From: Evtepia sp.
GTDB lineage: Bacteria; Bacillota; Clostridia; Oscillospirales; Oscillospiraceae
Direction of reading: 5' to 3'
DNA: 7,355 nucleotides
NCBI GenBank assembly: GCA_020025735.1
Contig: JAHHRP010000090.1
Span: forward strand, 1-7,355
Under the pieces are notes generated by a model, which searched no databases, had not been told where the DNA came from, and was given only the letters and a program-made list of their open reading frames with translations. Of the stretch, positions 1 through 6,685 are shown piece after piece (within the stretch, counting starts at the first letter, position 1; each line of letters begins with the position of its first letter). The translations under genes were made by a program, and so were the position numbers.

Positions 1-106
1 GTAATTAGTATAAAATATATAAAAACACAAGGAGCAATCCACATAGAACACAGAAAAGAAGGAAAGGGCTTCAGCAAATGTGAGCTGATTTTACAAGGTA
101 GCCGCT

Positions 107-144
107 TATAAAATATAGGGAACGCGCCGATATATAAAATATAG
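107..144. repeat. AT-rich 12-bp direct repeat upstream of the first gene
   Basis: TATAAAATATAG occurs at 107-118 and again at 133-144, a 26-bp step, and an 11-base version (TATAAAATATA) lies at 9-19. The second copy is followed by a short AT dyad, TAAAATA (135-141) with TATTTTA (148-154), which ends just before the ribosome binding site at 156-163. The stretch could hold promoter -10 elements: a weak TTTACA at 90-95 lies upstream, but no spacing gives a convincing pair. Rest of 1-169: AT-rich, no gene seen. Confidence 0.5.
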
Positions 145-169
145 AGCTATTTTACGAGGAGGGAACTGT

Positions 170-727
170 ATGAAGATCTGTGAAGCGAGACAAGCGATGA
201 ATCGGCAGATGGATATTCTGGATTTTCGCCGTGACCAACTTCGCACGCTGCTGAAAGAACAGGAAAAGACGGGCCAAAATTTTGACCGGGTGGAGATTTG
301 TAAGGAATTGGACGCGGTGGAGAAAGCGTATGAAGAAACATTCCAGGAACGTGAGCGGCTCAATGAGATCGGTGCTGCCATCCACAATGCAGAGGCTTCA
401 AAACAGCAGGCAGAGGCCGAAGCAGAGGCGAACAAGGAACTCATGAAATGCCTGGAGATTTTCCGGCGCATTGCCAATGGAGACAAGGTGCCGCCCCAAG
501 ATGAACGGAAGCTGATGGAGTATGACAGCAAGATGTACATGGCGGCCAAGAGTATGTCCATCATGCACGCGGGCAAAGAGGGAAAAGAGTATAAATCTCT
601 TTGGGAAGATGAGGAGGAGAAGAAGGAAGACTCGCCGTCAGCGTCTGAAGTGGCAGAGAATTCCGAGGTGACCCTGTCGATGCCTGAAATGCCAGAAAGC
701 ACGGTGACATCAACGCCGGATGTGTGA
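170..727 (+). CDS. hypothetical protein, helical/coiled-coil, acidic C-terminus
   Basis: I do not recognise this 185-residue protein. The ATG is supported by a strong ribosome binding site, GAGGAGGG at 156-163, six bases upstream. There is no signal peptide or membrane segment, so it should be cytoplasmic. Residues about 5-100 are rich in Glu, Lys, Arg, Gln and Ala with few helix breakers, including an Ala-Glu repeat (residues 80-88), which reads as long amphipathic helices or a coiled coil. Residues 105-145 (KVPPQDERKLMEYDSKMYMA onward, ending near YKSLWEDEEE) look like a compact conserved helical segment. From 146 on the chain is acidic and then Ser/Thr/Pro/Glu rich, probably disordered. 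It is followed by 153 bases with no clear terminator and then a separately promoted gene, so it is likely monocistronic or the end of an upstream unit. It is the real gene here rather than the opposite-strand frame, because of its ribosome binding site and normal amino acid composition. Confidence 0.8.
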   Translation: MKICEARQAMNRQMDILDFRRDQLRTLLKEQEKTGQNFDRVEICKELDAVEKAYEETFQERERLNEIGAAIHNAEASKQQAEAEAEANKELMKCLEIFRRIANGDKVPPQDERKLMEYDSKMYMAAKSMSIMHAGKEGKEYKSLWEDEEEKKEDSPSASEVAENSEVTLSMPEMPESTVTSTPDV

Positions 728-811
728 TAGACATATACAGTGAACTGGAACTCTTTTTCAAACAAGATTCGCCAGGAACCGACCAACCCGCTTTTCTTTT
801 GCAGGGATTTC

Positions 812-820
812 TGCTATGAT
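812..820 (+). promoter_or_regulatory. extended -10 promoter for the SLH lysozyme gene
   Basis: TGCTATGAT at 812-820 fits an extended -10 (TG-n-TATGAT). The -35 position (about 792-797, TTTTCT) is a poor match, as is common for extended -10 promoters. Start of transcription would be near 827, giving a leader of about 54 bases before the ATG at 881. Sequence-only prediction. Confidence 0.5.
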
Positions 821-880
821 AGAAAAAAATGTTCTGCGCTGACGGAAGAGAGGCAGGGCAGAAGAGAGGAGCTTATCTTG

Positions 881-2449
881 ATGAAAAAACGATGGCTCAG
901 TGCTGCGCTGGCTCTGAGCATGATGCTGACGTTGCTGCCTGTCACAGTTCTGGCAGTGGCAGACCATCCCTTTACTGATGTGCCACAAAGTCATTGGGCC
1001 AACGAGTCAGTGGCCTATGTGTACGAAAATGGTCTTATGAGTGGTGTCGATGGCAACACGTTCGATCCCAATGGGATCACCAATCGAGGGATGATTGTGA
1101 CGGTTCTTTATCGTCTGGCTGGGTCGCCCAATAGCAGCAGTACAACCCGGTTTGCTGACGTAGCGGCGGGCAGCTGGTATGCGTCGGCTGTGGCCTGGGC
1201 GGCCTCGCATGATATTGTCAATGGGACAAGTCCTACCACCTTTTCTCCCAATGCGCCGATTACCCGGGAACAGATGGCGGTGATTCTCTATCGGTATGCT
1301 GACTACCGGGGGTATGATCGGTCATCTTGGGCGAGCCTTTCGGTCTACTATGATGCAGACCAAGTCAATGGCTATGCCCGCAAAGCCATGGAATGGGCCT
1401 GCGGTGCGGGGCTTTTGAAAGGAATCACACAGACAGTCCTAAGCCCCCAAGGAACGGCGACCCGGGCGCAGGTGGCAGAGATTTTCTATCGGTTCTGTCA
1501 GACGATGGTCCCCGAAGGAGACGTAGACCAGGAGAAGATGGTTCAAAACATTGAAAACTCTTCTCTGCGGAAGAAGGATACGTTAGCAGCGATGGCAAGG
1601 GTTCTGTTGGCAGATGGCTTTGCCCCTGCTTTTGTGGCAGGGCTTTTGGGCAACATCATCGAGGAGGGCGCCTGCGGGATTTTTGAGAGTTCAGCCTATG
1701 TCAGTCGTCCAGAACTGGAGCCGGACTATCTGAAATACATGGATGAGAACTATGATTACCGCAACACCTACTCAGGTCAGTACATCTATGACGGCTTTAG
1801 CATTTCAGATATCTATACTATGATTTTGGATCTGGGTCCCGGCGGTGCCAATGGCCGTGGCAGCTGCTTTGGGCTGGGCTGTATGCAGTGGACCTCATAC
1901 AACCGGATCAAGCGCCTGGTGGAAAATTATAAGCAGGCAGCAAGAGGAAACGATACCATCACCCTGGCCCAGGTTCAAGAGGCGGAAGGGCTTATGATCA
2001 GCTATGAGCTGCAAACGGCCTATAAGAAAGTCTATTCCTCCTGGCAGGATGCCAACCCCAATCAAGATACCCCGGAAGCAGCTTTTGCTGCTGGGGTGAA
2101 GGTATGCACCAGTTATGGTATCCCTGTGGGCTATAACACGGAGGCAGTCCAAAACAAGCGGGGTGACATTTCTGCTCAAGTGTATGCGGTAATGACGGGA
2201 CGGGAATATACGCCGCAGGATGACTACACCACGCAGGATAATCGCGCTGCACCAGGCGGCTACGCTACGCAAGATGCGTCCACTGCACAGGATGATGCCT
2301 ATGCCACGCAAGAGGATTGCACCGTGCAGGATGACTACGCCACGCAGGATGTCCCAACTGTGCAGGATGATGCCTATGCCGCGCAGGATAACTACACCAC
2401 ACAGGACGGCGCTGTGAGGGATGCATTTCCGCGTTGTGAAGACCAGTAG
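881..2449 (+). CDS. secreted SLH-domain cell-wall hydrolase with phage-tail-lysozyme domain and Gln-Asp repeat tail
   Basis: A 522-residue exported surface protein. I chose ATG 881 because it gives a textbook signal peptide (MKKRW, hydrophobic core 6-24, cleavage after Ala25 or Ala27) and has GAGAGGAG at 864-871 upstream; the frame extends upstream to a GTG at 740, but that would bury the signal peptide behind 47 residues. Three SLH repeats follow: 31-81 (starts FTDV, ends VLYRLAG), 91-141 (FADV to ILYRYAD) and about 150-208 (degenerate start, ends IFYRF). SLH repeats usually bind pyruvylated secondary wall polymer. Residues 226-442 resemble the phage tail lysozyme family: GNIIEEG at 257-263, where Glu262 aligns with the usual catalytic Glu, and GLGCMQWTSYNR at 331-342 matching the family's G-x-x-QW-x-x-xR block. 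The expected reaction is peptidoglycan glycan-strand cleavage. Residues 444-522 form a disordered acidic Gln-Asp tail with no sortase or membrane anchor. Likely roles are wall remodelling or lysis of neighbours; which one is not visible. Confidence 0.88.
   Translation: MKKRWLSAALALSMMLTLLPVTVLAVADHPFTDVPQSHWANESVAYVYENGLMSGVDGNTFDPNGITNRGMIVTVLYRLAGSPNSSSTTRFADVAAGSWYASAVAWAASHDIVNGTSPTTFSPNAPITREQMAVILYRYADYRGYDRSSWASLSVYYDADQVNGYARKAMEWACGAGLLKGITQTVLSPQGTATRAQVAEIFYRFCQTMVPEGDVDQEKMVQNIENSSLRKKDTLAAMARVLLADGFAPAFVAGLLGNIIEEGACGIFESSAYVSRPELEPDYLKYMDENYDYRNTYSGQYIYDGFSISDIYTMILDLGPGGANGRGSCFGLGCMQWTSYNRIKRLVENYKQAARGNDTITLAQVQEAEGLMISYELQTAYKKVYSSWQDANPNQDTPEAAFAAGVKVCTSYGIPVGYNTEAVQNKRGDISAQVYAVMTGREYTPQDDYTTQDNRAAPGGYATQDASTAQDDAYATQEDCTVQDDYATQDVPTVQDDAYAAQDNYTTQDGAVRDAFPRCEDQ
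2216..2407 (+). repeat. in-frame tandem Gln-Asp repeats in the lysozyme C-terminus
   Basis: The codons spell a unit of six to seven residues beginning with Gln-Asp (QDDYTT, QDASTA, QDDAYAT, QEDCTV, QDDYAT, QDVPTV, QDDAYAA, QDNYTT), one stretch near residues 452-459 being degenerate. At DNA level CAGGATGATGCCTATGCC is identical at 2288-2305 and 2363-2380 (75 bp apart), and CAGGATGACTAC recurs at 2216 and 2327. All spacings are multiples of three, so the reading frame is kept. This fits expansion by slippage or recombination. Confidence 0.85.
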
Positions 2450-2474
2450 CTGTACAAAATAACAGTTCAAGGAA

Positions 2475-2516
2475 GACGAACCCCCCGCCCATCTCAAGAT
2501 GGGCGGGGGGTTCGTC
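2475..2516. terminator. 19-bp GC-rich hairpin between convergent genes
   Basis: Positions 2475-2493 (GACGAACCCCCCGCCCATC) pair perfectly with 2498-2516 around a TCAA tetraloop. It lies 26 bases after the stop of the SLH lysozyme gene and about 70 bases after the stop of typA on the other strand, so it can serve both. The plus-strand flank (CCTGGAGGG) has no T-run; the minus-strand flank (TTCCTTGAACTGTT) is only mildly T-rich, so it is not a canonical U-tract terminator. The hairpin itself is certain; termination is inferred. Confidence 0.75.
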
Positions 2517-2588
2517 CCTGGAGGGTATTGAACGATTCTGCACAACGGAACACAGCGGCCCACCGATGATACGATAGGAAGTAGTGTT

Positions 2589-4424
2589 TCACAGGTCTTG
2601 ATACTTTTTGTTTCCTTTCAAAGCCTTCATGCGGATCTCGTGGTTGAGAATACGCTTCCGCAGGCGAAGGTTTTCAGGGGTGACTTCCAGTAACTCATCA
2701 TCAGCCAGGAATTCCAAGCACTGTTCCAGACTCAGATTCCGGGGAGGAACCAGACGCAAAGACTCATCAGAACCAGAGGCCCGCATATTGGTCAACTGTT
2801 TTTTTCGGCAGACATTGACGGTAATATCTTCACTCTTCGGGGTTTCCCCCACGACCATACCGCCATAGACGGGCACGCCAGGGCCGATGAACAGTGCCCC
2901 CCGCTCCTGGGCAGCCCAGAGGCCATAGGTGACAGAGTCACCCGTCTCGAAGGCAATGAGGCTGCCGGAACTGCGGCGGCTCAAGTCACCTTTATAAGGA
3001 GCGTAGGAGTCAAAGACCGAGGCCATGATGCCTTCCCCACGGGTATCGGTGAGGAATTCATTGCGGTAGCCAAACAGGCCACGGGCGGGGACGAGAAACT
3101 CGATCTTCATCCGGGTGCCTACGGGGGTCATTTCCAGCAGATCGCCCTTCCGAGACCCCATCTTTTCAATGACGGCACCGACTGCATCGGAGGGAACATC
3201 CACCACCAGGCGTTCCATAGGCTCGCACTTGACGCCGTCGATCTCCTGATAGAGCACGCGGGGTGGGGAGACCTGGAATTCATAGCCTTCCCGACGCATC
3301 GTTTCGATGAGAATAGACAGATGCATCTCTCCGCGTCCGGCCACGTTAAAGGCCTCGGTGGAGTCGGTATCGCTCACCCGCAGGGAGACATCCTTGAGGG
3401 TTTCTCGCATGAGTCGATCCCGCAAGTTGCGGGAGGTGACATATTTCCCTTCCCGTCCGGCAAAGGGGGAGTCGTTGACAGAGAAGGTCATCTCCATGGT
3501 GGGGGCGGAGATTTTTACAAAGGGAAGAGGTTCGGTCATGCCTGCGGCGCAGATGGTGTCACCGATGGTGATATCCCCAATGCCAGACATAGCGATGATG
3601 TTGCCGGCAGAGGCCTCTGTGACAGGTGCTCTGGCCAGACCCTCGAACTGGTAGAGACTGACAGCTTTTGCTTTCCGGCTTTGGTCGGGGTCGTGATAGT
3701 TGCAGACGGTGATCTCTTGGTTCTGCTTGATGGTGCCCTGTTCGATGCGGCCGACGGCAATACGACCGACAAACTCATTATAGTCGATGGAGGAGACCAG
3801 CATCTGGAAAGGTTTTTCGGCTTCTGCCTCAGGAGCAGGGATGTAGCTGAGGATGGTTTCAAAGAGGGGCTGCAAGTCGGTGCCCAGCACATCTGGGTCT
3901 CGAGAACAGATGCCCTGTCGCGCAGAACAGAAGAGGGTGGGGGAGTCCAGCTGCTCATCGGTGGCATCCAAGTCCAGCAAAAGCTCCAGGACTTCATCCA
4001 TCACCTCATGGATGCGTTGGTCGGGACGATCAATTTTATTGATGACCACGATGACCCGATGGCCCAGATCCAAGGCGCGGGAGAGGACAAACCGGGTTTG
4101 TGGCATTGGTCCTTCCGCAGCGTCCACCAGGAGGATGACGCCGTTGACCATTTTTAGGATTCGTTCCACCTCACCGCCAAAGTCAGCGTGTCCAGGGGTA
4201 TCGACAATGTTAATTTTAATGTCGCCATATTGAATGGCGGTATTTTTGGCCAGAATGGTGATGCCGCGTTCCCGTTCCAGGTCGCCAGAGTCCATGACCC
4301 GGTCTTTGACCTCCTGATTTTCCCGGAAAGCGCCGCCCTGCTTGAGCATTTCGTCCACCAGGGTCGTTTTACCGTGGTCAACGTGGGCGATGATGGCAAT
4401 GTTTCTCAGTGATTCGTTCCGCAC
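2589..4424 (-). CDS. typA: translational GTPase TypA/BipA
   Basis: This is the ribosome-binding GTPase TypA (BipA), which aids 50S assembly and growth under stress or cold in other bacteria. All five G motifs are visible, numbered from the GTG start: AHVDHGKT at 13-20, RGIT at 53-56, DTPGH at 75-79, NKID at 129-132 and SAR at 167-169. After these come the beta-barrel domain II, the EF-G-like domains III and V, and the TypA-specific C-terminal domain with the family block KKQLTNMRASGSDE. I place the start at GTG 4424 (611 residues), because GAGGTG ends seven bases before it (4437-4432). An in-frame ATG at 4439 would add five residues (616 total) but has only a weak AAGAAG upstream, and the ribosome binding site would then lie inside the gene. 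The usual family length is about 600-615, which fits either. It is a single gene, convergent with the SLH lysozyme gene and divergent from the GntR operon. Confidence 0.97.
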   Translation of the reverse strand: MRNESLRNIAIIAHVDHGKTTLVDEMLKQGGAFRENQEVKDRVMDSGDLERERGITILAKNTAIQYGDIKINIVDTPGHADFGGEVERILKMVNGVILLVDAAEGPMPQTRFVLSRALDLGHRVIVVINKIDRPDQRIHEVMDEVLELLLDLDATDEQLDSPTLFCSARQGICSRDPDVLGTDLQPLFETILSYIPAPEAEAEKPFQMLVSSIDYNEFVGRIAVGRIEQGTIKQNQEITVCNYHDPDQSRKAKAVSLYQFEGLARAPVTEASAGNIIAMSGIGDITIGDTICAAGMTEPLPFVKISAPTMEMTFSVNDSPFAGREGKYVTSRNLRDRLMRETLKDVSLRVSDTDSTEAFNVAGRGEMHLSILIETMRREGYEFQVSPPRVLYQEIDGVKCEPMERLVVDVPSDAVGAVIEKMGSRKGDLLEMTPVGTRMKIEFLVPARGLFGYRNEFLTDTRGEGIMASVFDSYAPYKGDLSRRSSGSLIAFETGDSVTYGLWAAQERGALFIGPGVPVYGGMVVGETPKSEDITVNVCRKKQLTNMRASGSDESLRLVPPRNLSLEQCLEFLADDELLEVTPENLRLRKRILNHEIRMKALKGNKKYQDL

Positions 4425-4481
4425 AGATCTGCACCTCATATCTATTGGCTTCTTTGTATTCTAAACTAATCGCAAGGCATC

Positions 4482-4510
4482 ATTATACTATTTTAAAAAT
4501 AAATTTTCAA
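4482..4510 (-). promoter_or_regulatory. sigma-A promoter of typA
   Basis: On the minus strand, TTGAAA (4510-4505) and TATAAT (4487-4482) are separated by 17 bases, a near-consensus housekeeping promoter. Transcription would begin near 4475, about 50 bases before the GTG start and 36 before the alternative ATG. Confidence 0.8.
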
Positions 4511-4590
4511 GGTTTAATTTTGCCTCCTTTTGTGGGGAAAGGGGGAGCAGTCTGTGTAAAAAGGACCGGATTTTTGGGGTAAGAGAGCGA

Positions 4591-4606
4591 AAGAAAATAT
4601 TTTCTT
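4591..4606. promoter_or_regulatory. perfect 16-bp AT palindrome upstream of the GntR operon promoter
   Basis: AAGAAAATATTTTCTT is its own reverse complement over 16 bases. It ends nine bases before the -35 box of the next promoter, covering roughly -60 to -45 from the predicted start. That is the position of an UP element and also a common place for a dimeric regulator site. Function is inferred; the palindrome is directly seen. Confidence 0.55.
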
Positions 4607-4615
4607 CAAAATGAC

Positions 4616-4644
4616 TTGACAAGAAAAGTGTACCATTGTATTAT
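4616..4644 (+). promoter_or_regulatory. sigma-A promoter of the GntR-ABC operon
   Basis: TTGACA at 4616-4621 and TATTAT at 4639-4644 are 17 bases apart, with one mismatch to consensus in the two boxes combined. Start of transcription would be near 4651, giving a 45-base leader to the ATG at 4696. A promoter this strong in front of its own repressor fits repression as the control mode. Confidence 0.85.
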
Positions 4645-4656
4645 ACTTTCAGTACA
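4628..4656 (+). promoter_or_regulatory. putative GntR-family operator overlapping the -10 box
   Basis: Two arms, TGTAC (4629-4633) and GTACA (4652-4656), form an inverted repeat with 18 bases between them. Nested at almost the same centre is GTATTATAC (4638-4646), itself a dyad containing most of the -10 box. GntR-family operators typically carry GT...AC half-sites, so this is a good candidate for autorepression by the gene at 4696. The binding is inferred from position and symmetry. Confidence 0.6.
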
Positions 4657-4695
4657 AATAAAAAGCATACCAGGACACCAGAAAGGAGGAGGCAT

Positions 4696-5076
4696 ATGGC
4701 GTGGCAGTTTCGCAATGATACCCCGATCTATACGCAGCTCATTGCCCAGATCCAGCAACGGATTGTCAGTGGGACCTTGCTGCCGGGGGAGCGGCTACCC
4801 TCGGTGCGGGATCTGGCCACAGAAGCAGGTGTGAATCCCAACACCATGCAGCGGGCGATGATGGAGATGGAGCGAGAGGAGTTGGTGCGCAGCCAGCGCA
4901 CCGCAGGTCGGTTTGTTACCGAGGACGAAGAGAGAATCCAGCGTTTGCGAGAGTCGATGGCTCGGCAGCGAGTAAAGGAGTTTTTGGAGGGCATGCATCT
5001 GCTGGGATTCCAGGAAGATGAGATCGTGACCTTTGTTCAGAAGGAAGGAGAGAACCATGAACATTCTGGAGTGTAA
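4696..5076 (+). CDS. GntR family transcriptional regulator, YtrA subfamily
   Basis: A 126-residue repressor-type DNA-binding protein. The ATG at 4696 follows a very strong AAAGGAGGAGG (4682-4692); a longer frame reaches back to 4636 but would start inside the promoter. The winged helix-turn-helix covers residues 10-75: PIYTQLIAQI, then LPSVRDLA at 34-41, the recognition-helix region VNPNTMQRAM at 46-55 and the wing TAGRFV at 69-74. Only about 50 residues follow, enough for the short two-helix dimerisation tail of the YtrA subfamily and not for a ligand-binding FCD or UTRA domain. Such regulators nearly always sit in front of ABC transporter genes, as here. The next gene starts 20 bases before this one ends, so the two are translationally linked. 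It probably represses its own operon at the dyad over the -10 box; the inducer is unknown. Confidence 0.93.
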   Translation: MAWQFRNDTPIYTQLIAQIQQRIVSGTLLPGERLPSVRDLATEAGVNPNTMQRAMMEMEREELVRSQRTAGRFVTEDEERIQRLRESMARQRVKEFLEGMHLLGFQEDEIVTFVQKEGENHEHSGV

Positions 5077-5752
5077 GGGATTAACCAAACGCTACGGTGC
5101 AATAACGGCCTTAGATAAGGTGAGTTTCACCCTTGAGCCAGGGCGAATTGTGGGTTTGCTTGGACCAAATGGCAGTGGGAAGACAACCCTCATCAAGATA
5201 ACAAATGGACTGCTGGTGCCAACAGAAGGCCAGCTGTGGATCAACGGTCAGGCACCGGGAAAGGAGAGCCACGCAATGGTTTCCTATCTGCCTGAGCGGA
5301 CCAGTCTGCCGCTGTGGATGACGGTCAAGCAGTTGCAGGACTTCTACGAGGATTTTTATGCGGACTTCCAGCGTCAGCGCAGCAGCGAAATGTTGGATCG
5401 CCTAGAGATCTCTCCCAAGCAGCGGATGCGTCAGATGTCGAAAGGCACCCGGGAGAAAGTGCAGCTGATTTTGGCCATGAGCCGGCAGGCCAAGCTGTAC
5501 CTTTTGGATGAGCCAATTGGAGGGGTAGACCCAGCTGCGCGGGATTATATCCTGGATACCATCATTCGGAACTACAATCCTGAGGCATCGGTCATCATTT
5601 CCACCCATTTGATTGCGGATGTGGAGAAAGTGCTGGATGAGGTGATTTTCATTGACCGGGGACAGATTCTCTTTCAGTCTACGGTGGATGCGATCCGTGA
5701 GGAGAAAGGGATGAGTGTGGACGCGTTGTTCCGGGAGGTGTACAAATGCTGA
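5057..5752 (+). CDS. ABC transporter ATP-binding protein
   Basis: A 231-residue cytoplasmic ATPase subunit of an ABC-2 type exporter. ATG 5057 is preferred over the upstream in-frame ATG at 5033 because AAGGAG (5045-5050) lies just ahead of it and the protein then begins in the usual way (MNILECKGLTKRYG). Visible motifs: Walker A GPNGSGKT at 36-43, YLPE in the Q-loop region at 77-80, a degenerate signature MSKGT at 127-131 instead of LSGGQ, Walker B LYLLDEP at 147-153 with the catalytic Glu152, D-loop VDPAARD, and the switch His184 in STH. The MSKG-type signature is usual in the BcrA/YtrB-like exporter ATPases. The start overlaps the regulator by 20 bases, and the stop overlaps the permease start by 7, so stoichiometry is probably set by translational coupling. 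Substrate is unknown; family members handle peptide antibiotics or respond to envelope stress. Confidence 0.95.
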   Translation: MNILECKGLTKRYGAITALDKVSFTLEPGRIVGLLGPNGSGKTTLIKITNGLLVPTEGQLWINGQAPGKESHAMVSYLPERTSLPLWMTVKQLQDFYEDFYADFQRQRSSEMLDRLEISPKQRMRQMSKGTREKVQLILAMSRQAKLYLLDEPIGGVDPAARDYILDTIIRNYNPEASVIISTHLIADVEKVLDEVIFIDRGQILFQSTVDAIREEKGMSVDALFREVYKC

Positions 5753-6570
5753 GGAAGTTATTGAAACACGAGTTCCGGGCCACAGCCCGGGTGATGCTGC
5801 CGGTGTATCTGGTGACGATTTTATTGGCGCTGATGGCCCGAGGTACGGACTTTTGGACGCAGATGGTGACCATGGATAGTTTTACGGGTCAGAATTTTCT
5901 GCTATTCATCTCGATCCTGATTGGGGTTGGTTTTTCTCTGGCATTGGTGGCGACGTTTGTGGTGGCAGTGATCCTGATGATCCTGCGTTTTCGGAGCAAT
6001 CTTATGGCAGACGAAGGGTATGTGATGTTCACTTTGCCTGTGTCAACGCATGCGCTGGTGTGGTCGAAACTGATTGTCTCCACGGTGTGGTTTGTAGGAG
6101 CGATACTCATAGATATCCTTTCTGTGACGGTGCTGGTGGCAGATATTACGTTTTTCCAAGAGTTTGGCCGGGTGATCCATGAGATTTCTCAGCATATGAC
6201 AACTTACATGATGGGCAACGGGATTGCATTTGTGGTGGAGTTGATTCTGACGTTCCTGCTAGGAGGGCTGATATCGTGTCTGACCTTTTATACGCCATTG
6301 GCCATTGGGCACAGCTTCAGCCAGCATAAGATGCTTTTGTCAGTGGCGTTTTTCTTTGCGATCCAGGTGTCGATGCAGATCATTTCCTGGACACTGGTCA
6401 TGATAGGGGTACCGTTTGTGAATGCGTTTAGCGTTTGGTTTTCCAATGCAACGCCGGCGGCGGTACTCCATGGGATGATGTGGGTGTCGATTCTGACGTC
6501 TGCGATCTATGGTGTGGTTCTTTACTGCATCACCATACGGATGCTCCATCGGCACTTGAACTTGGAGTAA
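5746..6570 (+). CDS. ABC-2 type transporter permease, six membrane segments
   Basis: A 274-residue integral membrane protein and the partner of the upstream ATPase. Its ATG lies in ATGCTGA, where the ATPase stop codon overlaps, typical of coupled subunits. Hydrophobic segments are at about 16-31, 51-80, 107-131, 159-186, 197-224 and 239-266, giving six helices. The cytoplasmic N-terminus has the basic stretch LRKLLKHEFRATAR common to ABC-2 permeases, and residues 88-110 (MADEGYVMFTLPVSTHALVW region) match the coupling-loop block often found in clostridial members of this group. No large extracellular domain is present. One permease gene with one ATPase gene suggests that the complex is a homodimer of each, though this is inferred. 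The operon ends here; a hairpin follows 65 bases downstream. Confidence 0.92.
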   Translation: MLRKLLKHEFRATARVMLPVYLVTILLALMARGTDFWTQMVTMDSFTGQNFLLFISILIGVGFSLALVATFVVAVILMILRFRSNLMADEGYVMFTLPVSTHALVWSKLIVSTVWFVGAILIDILSVTVLVADITFFQEFGRVIHEISQHMTTYMMGNGIAFVVELILTFLLGGLISCLTFYTPLAIGHSFSQHKMLLSVAFFFAIQVSMQIISWTLVMIGVPFVNAFSVWFSNATPAAVLHGMMWVSILTSAIYGVVLYCITIRMLHRHLNLE

Positions 6571-6635
6571 TGGGGCAGAGTAGCGAAAGGGTAAAAGATA
6601 CAGAATACGATGGTCAAATGATAGAAAAATGCAGC

Positions 6636-6675
6636 CAGCCCTCCGCAGCCAACGTAACTTGGCTGTGGAGGGCTG
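6636..6675. terminator. 17-bp hairpin between the ABC operon and the rhodanese gene
   Basis: Positions 6636-6652 (CAGCCCTCCGCAGCCAA) pair with 6659-6675 around the six-base loop CGTAAC, with one G-U pair and no mismatch. The minus-strand flank reads GCTGC then ATTTTTCT, so a short U-run follows the hairpin for the rhodanese transcript. The plus-strand flank TTGTGGTG is weaker. It probably terminates both convergent units. Confidence 0.8.
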
Positions 6676-6685
6676 TTGTGGTGTG

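Noticed and set aside
106..786. 226-codon open frame on the - strand
   Set aside because: Antisense to the hypothetical gene at 170-727; Ser/Phe-rich low-complexity translation caused by the Glu/Lys-rich sense strand.
728..811. Terminator after the hypothetical gene
   Set aside because: There is a short T-run (CTCTTTTTC) but no stem of useful length before it.
740..880. N-terminal extension of the lysozyme gene from GTG 740
   Set aside because: It would cover a promoter-like element and place 47 residues before a clear signal peptide; ATG 881 has its own ribosome binding site.
2216..2407. Repeat cluster as a CRISPR array
   Set aside because: Units are 18-21 bp, in frame, without spacers of constant length, and encode Gln-Asp repeats.
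1895..2563. 222-codon open frame on the - strand with His/Ile/Leu-rich repeats
   Set aside because: Shadow of the SLH lysozyme gene and its Gln-Asp repeats; it also runs through the hairpin at 2475-2516.
3321..4157. 278-codon open frame on the + strand
   Set aside because: It lies wholly antisense to typA, whose motifs are unambiguous; long antisense frames are a usual by-product of its codon pattern. No ribosome binding site or recognisable domain.
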